DNA from: Micavibrio sp.
GTDB taxonomy: Bacteria > Pseudomonadota > Alphaproteobacteria > Micavibrionales > Micavibrionaceae
Direction: 5' to 3'
Length of the DNA stretch: 38,949 nucleotides
Assembly: GCA_026989265.1 (NCBI GenBank)
Contig: JALSJP010000032.1
Location: forward strand, 1-38,949
How positions within the stretch are numbered: position 1 is the stretch's first letter; the number at the start of each line of letters is the position of its first letter. Below the pieces are notes generated by a model. It had not been told where the DNA came from. It did no database searches and worked only from the letters and a program-made list of their open reading frames with translations. A program made the position numbers and the translations under genes. Positions 37,227 to 38,949 of this stretch are shown in pieces.

Positions 37227-38355
37227 TTTACTTTCCGAAACATCCGAAAGCGAAAAACTTGCAGCTCTTAGGCTTTTTCGCACCAATAATATCGGGCCGA
37301 TAACTTTCTATCAATTGGTGGAGCGTTTTGGCTCGGCAAGTGAAGCATTGCACGCGCTGCCCGAATTATCCAAACGCGGAGGGCGTAAAAAACCTCTCCA
37401 ATCCCCTAGTGAACGCGACATAATGCGCGAGTATAAAGCCCTGCAAAAGCTTGGTGGGCGAATTGTTACTTATGCGGACAAAGAATATCCGCTTTCCCTT
37501 ACCGCTACCGATGACGCGCCGCCTATCATAAGCGTTATCGGAGATGTCTCGCTGCTAAATAAATCATGTTTAGCAATCGTTGGCGCGCGTAATGCCTCTA
37601 TCAATGGTAAGAAATTCGCCTATAAACTAGCCGCAGAACTTGGCGCGCGCGGGCAAATCATAACTTCGGGTTTGGCAAGGGGCATTGATACTGCTGCCCA
37701 TCAAGGAAGCGTCGCAACAGGCACAATCGCGGTAGTGGCAAGCGGAATTGACGTGGTCTACCCCGAAGAAAACCAAAAATTATATGAGGAAATAGCGGAA
37801 AAAGGCTTGGTAATAGCTGAAAGCGCGCTAGGCGCAAAACCATACGCCGCCGCTTTTCCAAAACGCAACCGCATAGTATCGGGGATTTCCAAAGGCGTTA
37901 TAGTGGTGGAGGCAACTCGGCGATCAGGCTCTCTTATAACGGCGCGGCTTGCAGGTGAGCAAGGGCGCGATGTCTACGCCGTTCCGGGTTCTCCCTTTGA
38001 TCCACGCGCTGCAGGGCCTAATCATCTAATACGAGAAGGCGCAACATTAATAAGAAATGCCGATGATATCATGGAAATATTGATGGATTTTTCTGGTAAA
38101 TCTTTACGAGAACCACCATCACATATAGTTAATTTTACGCCACCATATCACAATAATCAAAATGAAGAATCACCAGAAAAGACACAAGAAGAAATACTCG
38201 CCCATTTATCTTTTTCTCCAATTTCAGTTGACGAATTGCTTCGGGCATGTCATTTGACTATTTCAGCTTTGCAAACTTCATTGCTGGAATTAGAGCTAGC
38301 GGAGCGCGTAAAACGCCTTAATGGAAACAGAATTATATTACTGGAAGAAGAGTGA
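37207..38355 (+). CDS. dprA: DNA-processing protein DprA
   Basis: 382 residues; loads RecA on incoming single-stranded DNA during natural transformation. An N-terminal helical/SAM-like region (about 15-85) precedes the Rossmann core with SGLARGIDTAAHQGSV, TIAVVASGIDVVYPEEN, PKRNRIVSGIS and RRSGSLITARLA. A C-terminal winged-helix domain (about 315-380) ends the protein. The frame is open five codons earlier with TTG, but the ATG at 37207 follows GGAGG perfectly, so I chose it. It lies next to a type IV pilus locus, but dprA beside topA is a conserved alphaproteobacterial arrangement and is not itself evidence of competence. Confidence 0.95.
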   Translation: MLFKQNNLLSETSESEKLAALRLFRTNNIGPITFYQLVERFGSASEALHALPELSKRGGRKKPLQSPSERDIMREYKALQKLGGRIVTYADKEYPLSLTATDDAPPIISVIGDVSLLNKSCLAIVGARNASINGKKFAYKLAAELGARGQIITSGLARGIDTAAHQGSVATGTIAVVASGIDVVYPEENQKLYEEIAEKGLVIAESALGAKPYAAAFPKRNRIVSGISKGVIVVEATRRSGSLITARLAGEQGRDVYAVPGSPFDPRAAGPNHLIREGATLIRNADDIMEILMDFSGKSLREPPSHIVNFTPPYHNNQNEESPEKTQEEILAHLSFSPISVDELLRACHLTISALQTSLLELELAERVKRLNGNRIILLEEE

Positions 38356-38370
38356 AAATAAGGAATAATC

Positions 38371-38430
38371 AACCGCAGATAGGCATAAATTAACTCAGAT
38401 AAAATCAGTGTATATCCGTGTTAATTTGTG
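38371..38430. repeat. Degenerate CAGAT-type palindromic repeat
   Basis: CCGCAGATAGGCATAAATTA and the following CTCAGATAAAATC are approximately the reverse complement of 38396-38430 (GATAAAATCAGTGTATATCC then GTGTTAATTTGTG). This is the familiar form of a degenerate dispersed repeat seen in many bacterial genomes. No coding potential. Confidence 0.5.
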
Positions 38431-38450
38431 ATTATAAATATAAAACAATA

Positions 38451-38514
38451 AACTACAGAGGTAAACAGAGACCTAAGCGATAATATACGAAAATCTCTGT
38501 CTTTCTCTGTAGTT
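38451..38514. repeat. Inverted repeat between dprA and topA
   Basis: AACTACAGAG (38451-38460) is the exact reverse complement of CTCTGTAGTT (38505-38514), and inside it ACAGAGA (38465-38471) matches TCTCTGT (38494-38500). The two-tier stem encloses a 22-base loop. There is no U-run in either direction. Confidence 0.8.
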
Positions 38515-38575
38515 AAAGAATTAAGATTGTCACCTCTAACGTATGTGAGAGATCTTATAAAATAGTATTAACCAA

Positions 38576-38604
38576 GATCCCTCAGCTAAAGCTTTCGGGA
38601 TGAC
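38576..38604. repeat. Degenerate REP-like element before topA
   Basis: GATCCCTCAGCTAAAGCTTT followed by CGGGATGAC. TCCC/GGGA form the stem and AGCTAAAGCT lies in the loop. It shares the GAT-CCC start and GATGAC end with the elements at 2890-2913 and 7892-7914. Confidence 0.5.
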
Positions 38605-38630
38605 ACTAGAAAAATAAATAGGAAATAAAA

Positions 38631-38949
38631 TTGGCTAAAAATCTTGTAATTGTTGAGTCCCCTGCAAAGGCGAAGACCATTAATAAATATCTTGGAAATG
38701 ACTATGAGGTATTAGCGTCCTATGGTCATGTGCGCGATTTAGTGAATAAAGATGGCTCGGTTTTGCCTGACGAAGATTTTGCCATGAAATGGCAGCTTGG
38801 CGAACGCGCGGATAAGAATGTAAAAGATATAAAGCGCGCCCTTAAAAAAGCAGATGCATTGTACCTCGCGCCTGACCCTGATAGGGAGGGTGAGGCAATC
38901 GCGTGGCATATATATGAGCTGCTTAATGAGGAAAATTTGCTTGAGGGCA
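38631..38949 (+). CDS. topA: DNA topoisomerase I, N-terminal part (cut by window edge)
   Basis: The first 106 residues of the type IA topoisomerase that relaxes negative supercoils. The translation reads (M)AKNLVIVESPAKAKTINKYL, then YEVLASYGHVRDL and YLAPDPDREGEAIAWHI, i.e. the TOPRIM domain with its catalytic Glu in VIVESPAKAKT and the DxDxE-type DPDREGE. The start is TTG at 38631 with AGGAAAT upstream; there is no ATG nearby in frame. It is separated from dprA by 275 bases filled with repeats. Confidence 0.96.
   Translation, partial: MAKNLVIVESPAKAKTINKYLGNDYEVLASYGHVRDLVNKDGSVLPDEDFAMKWQLGERADKNVKDIKRALKKADALYLAPDPDREGEAIAWHIYELLNEENLLEG

Noticed and set aside
37207-38355. DprA next to pilus genes as evidence of a competence island
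   Set aside because: dprA beside topA and plsY is a conserved alphaproteobacterial arrangement; no comEA, comEC or comF gene is in the window.

Overview
The window is a low-to-moderate GC bacterial chromosome segment, most likely from an alphaproteobacterium. The EF-Tu, RpoB and RpoC sequences, the sdhCDAB type and the pyrB-plsY-dprA-topA order all point that way. The order cannot be fixed by eye; Micavibrio-like or other deep-branching alphaproteobacterial lineages are plausible. No tRNA, rRNA, CRISPR array, prophage or intact insertion sequence is visible.

Positions 1-13367 (minus strand) hold the transcription/translation block, read as rplJ-rplL-rpoB-rpoC-rpsL-rpsG-fusA-tuf. An L10-type leader precedes rplJ, an attenuator-like hairpin lies between rplL and rpoB, and a good terminator follows rpoC. 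The usual rplK-rplA genes are not upstream of rplJ. In their place is a co-directional block, sdhC-sdhD-sdhA-(methyltransferase)-(restriction enzyme)-sdhB-bioA (13691-20804).

The succinate dehydrogenase operon has been interrupted twice. A 38-codon remnant resembling the start of a GxxExxY-family protein sits between sdhD and sdhA. A complete AT-rich type II restriction-modification pair sits between sdhA and sdhB with almost no spacing, so sdhB lies downstream of the R-M genes.

Positions 20929-25381 hold a small protein with a peptidoglycan-binding-like motif, asd, a soluble hybrid histidine kinase with two receivers and an HPt domain, and an 84-residue one-TM protein behind a perfect-consensus sigma70-type promoter.

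Positions 25382-35677 are a type IVb-like pilus locus. Read on the minus strand it is: receiver protein, lipoprotein secretin, a secreted protein with Ig-like repeats, GspE/PilQ ATPase, GspF/PilR platform, two bitopic assembly proteins and two atypical prepilin-like proteins. A CpaA-type prepilin peptidase is divergent on the plus strand. One bitopic assembly gene carries a run of nine G residues in frame at its membrane segment, a candidate phase-variation switch for the pilus.

Positions 35674-38949 (plus strand) are the conserved pyrB-plsY-dprA-topA block without pyrC. A cluster of degenerate palindromic repeats lies between dprA and topA.
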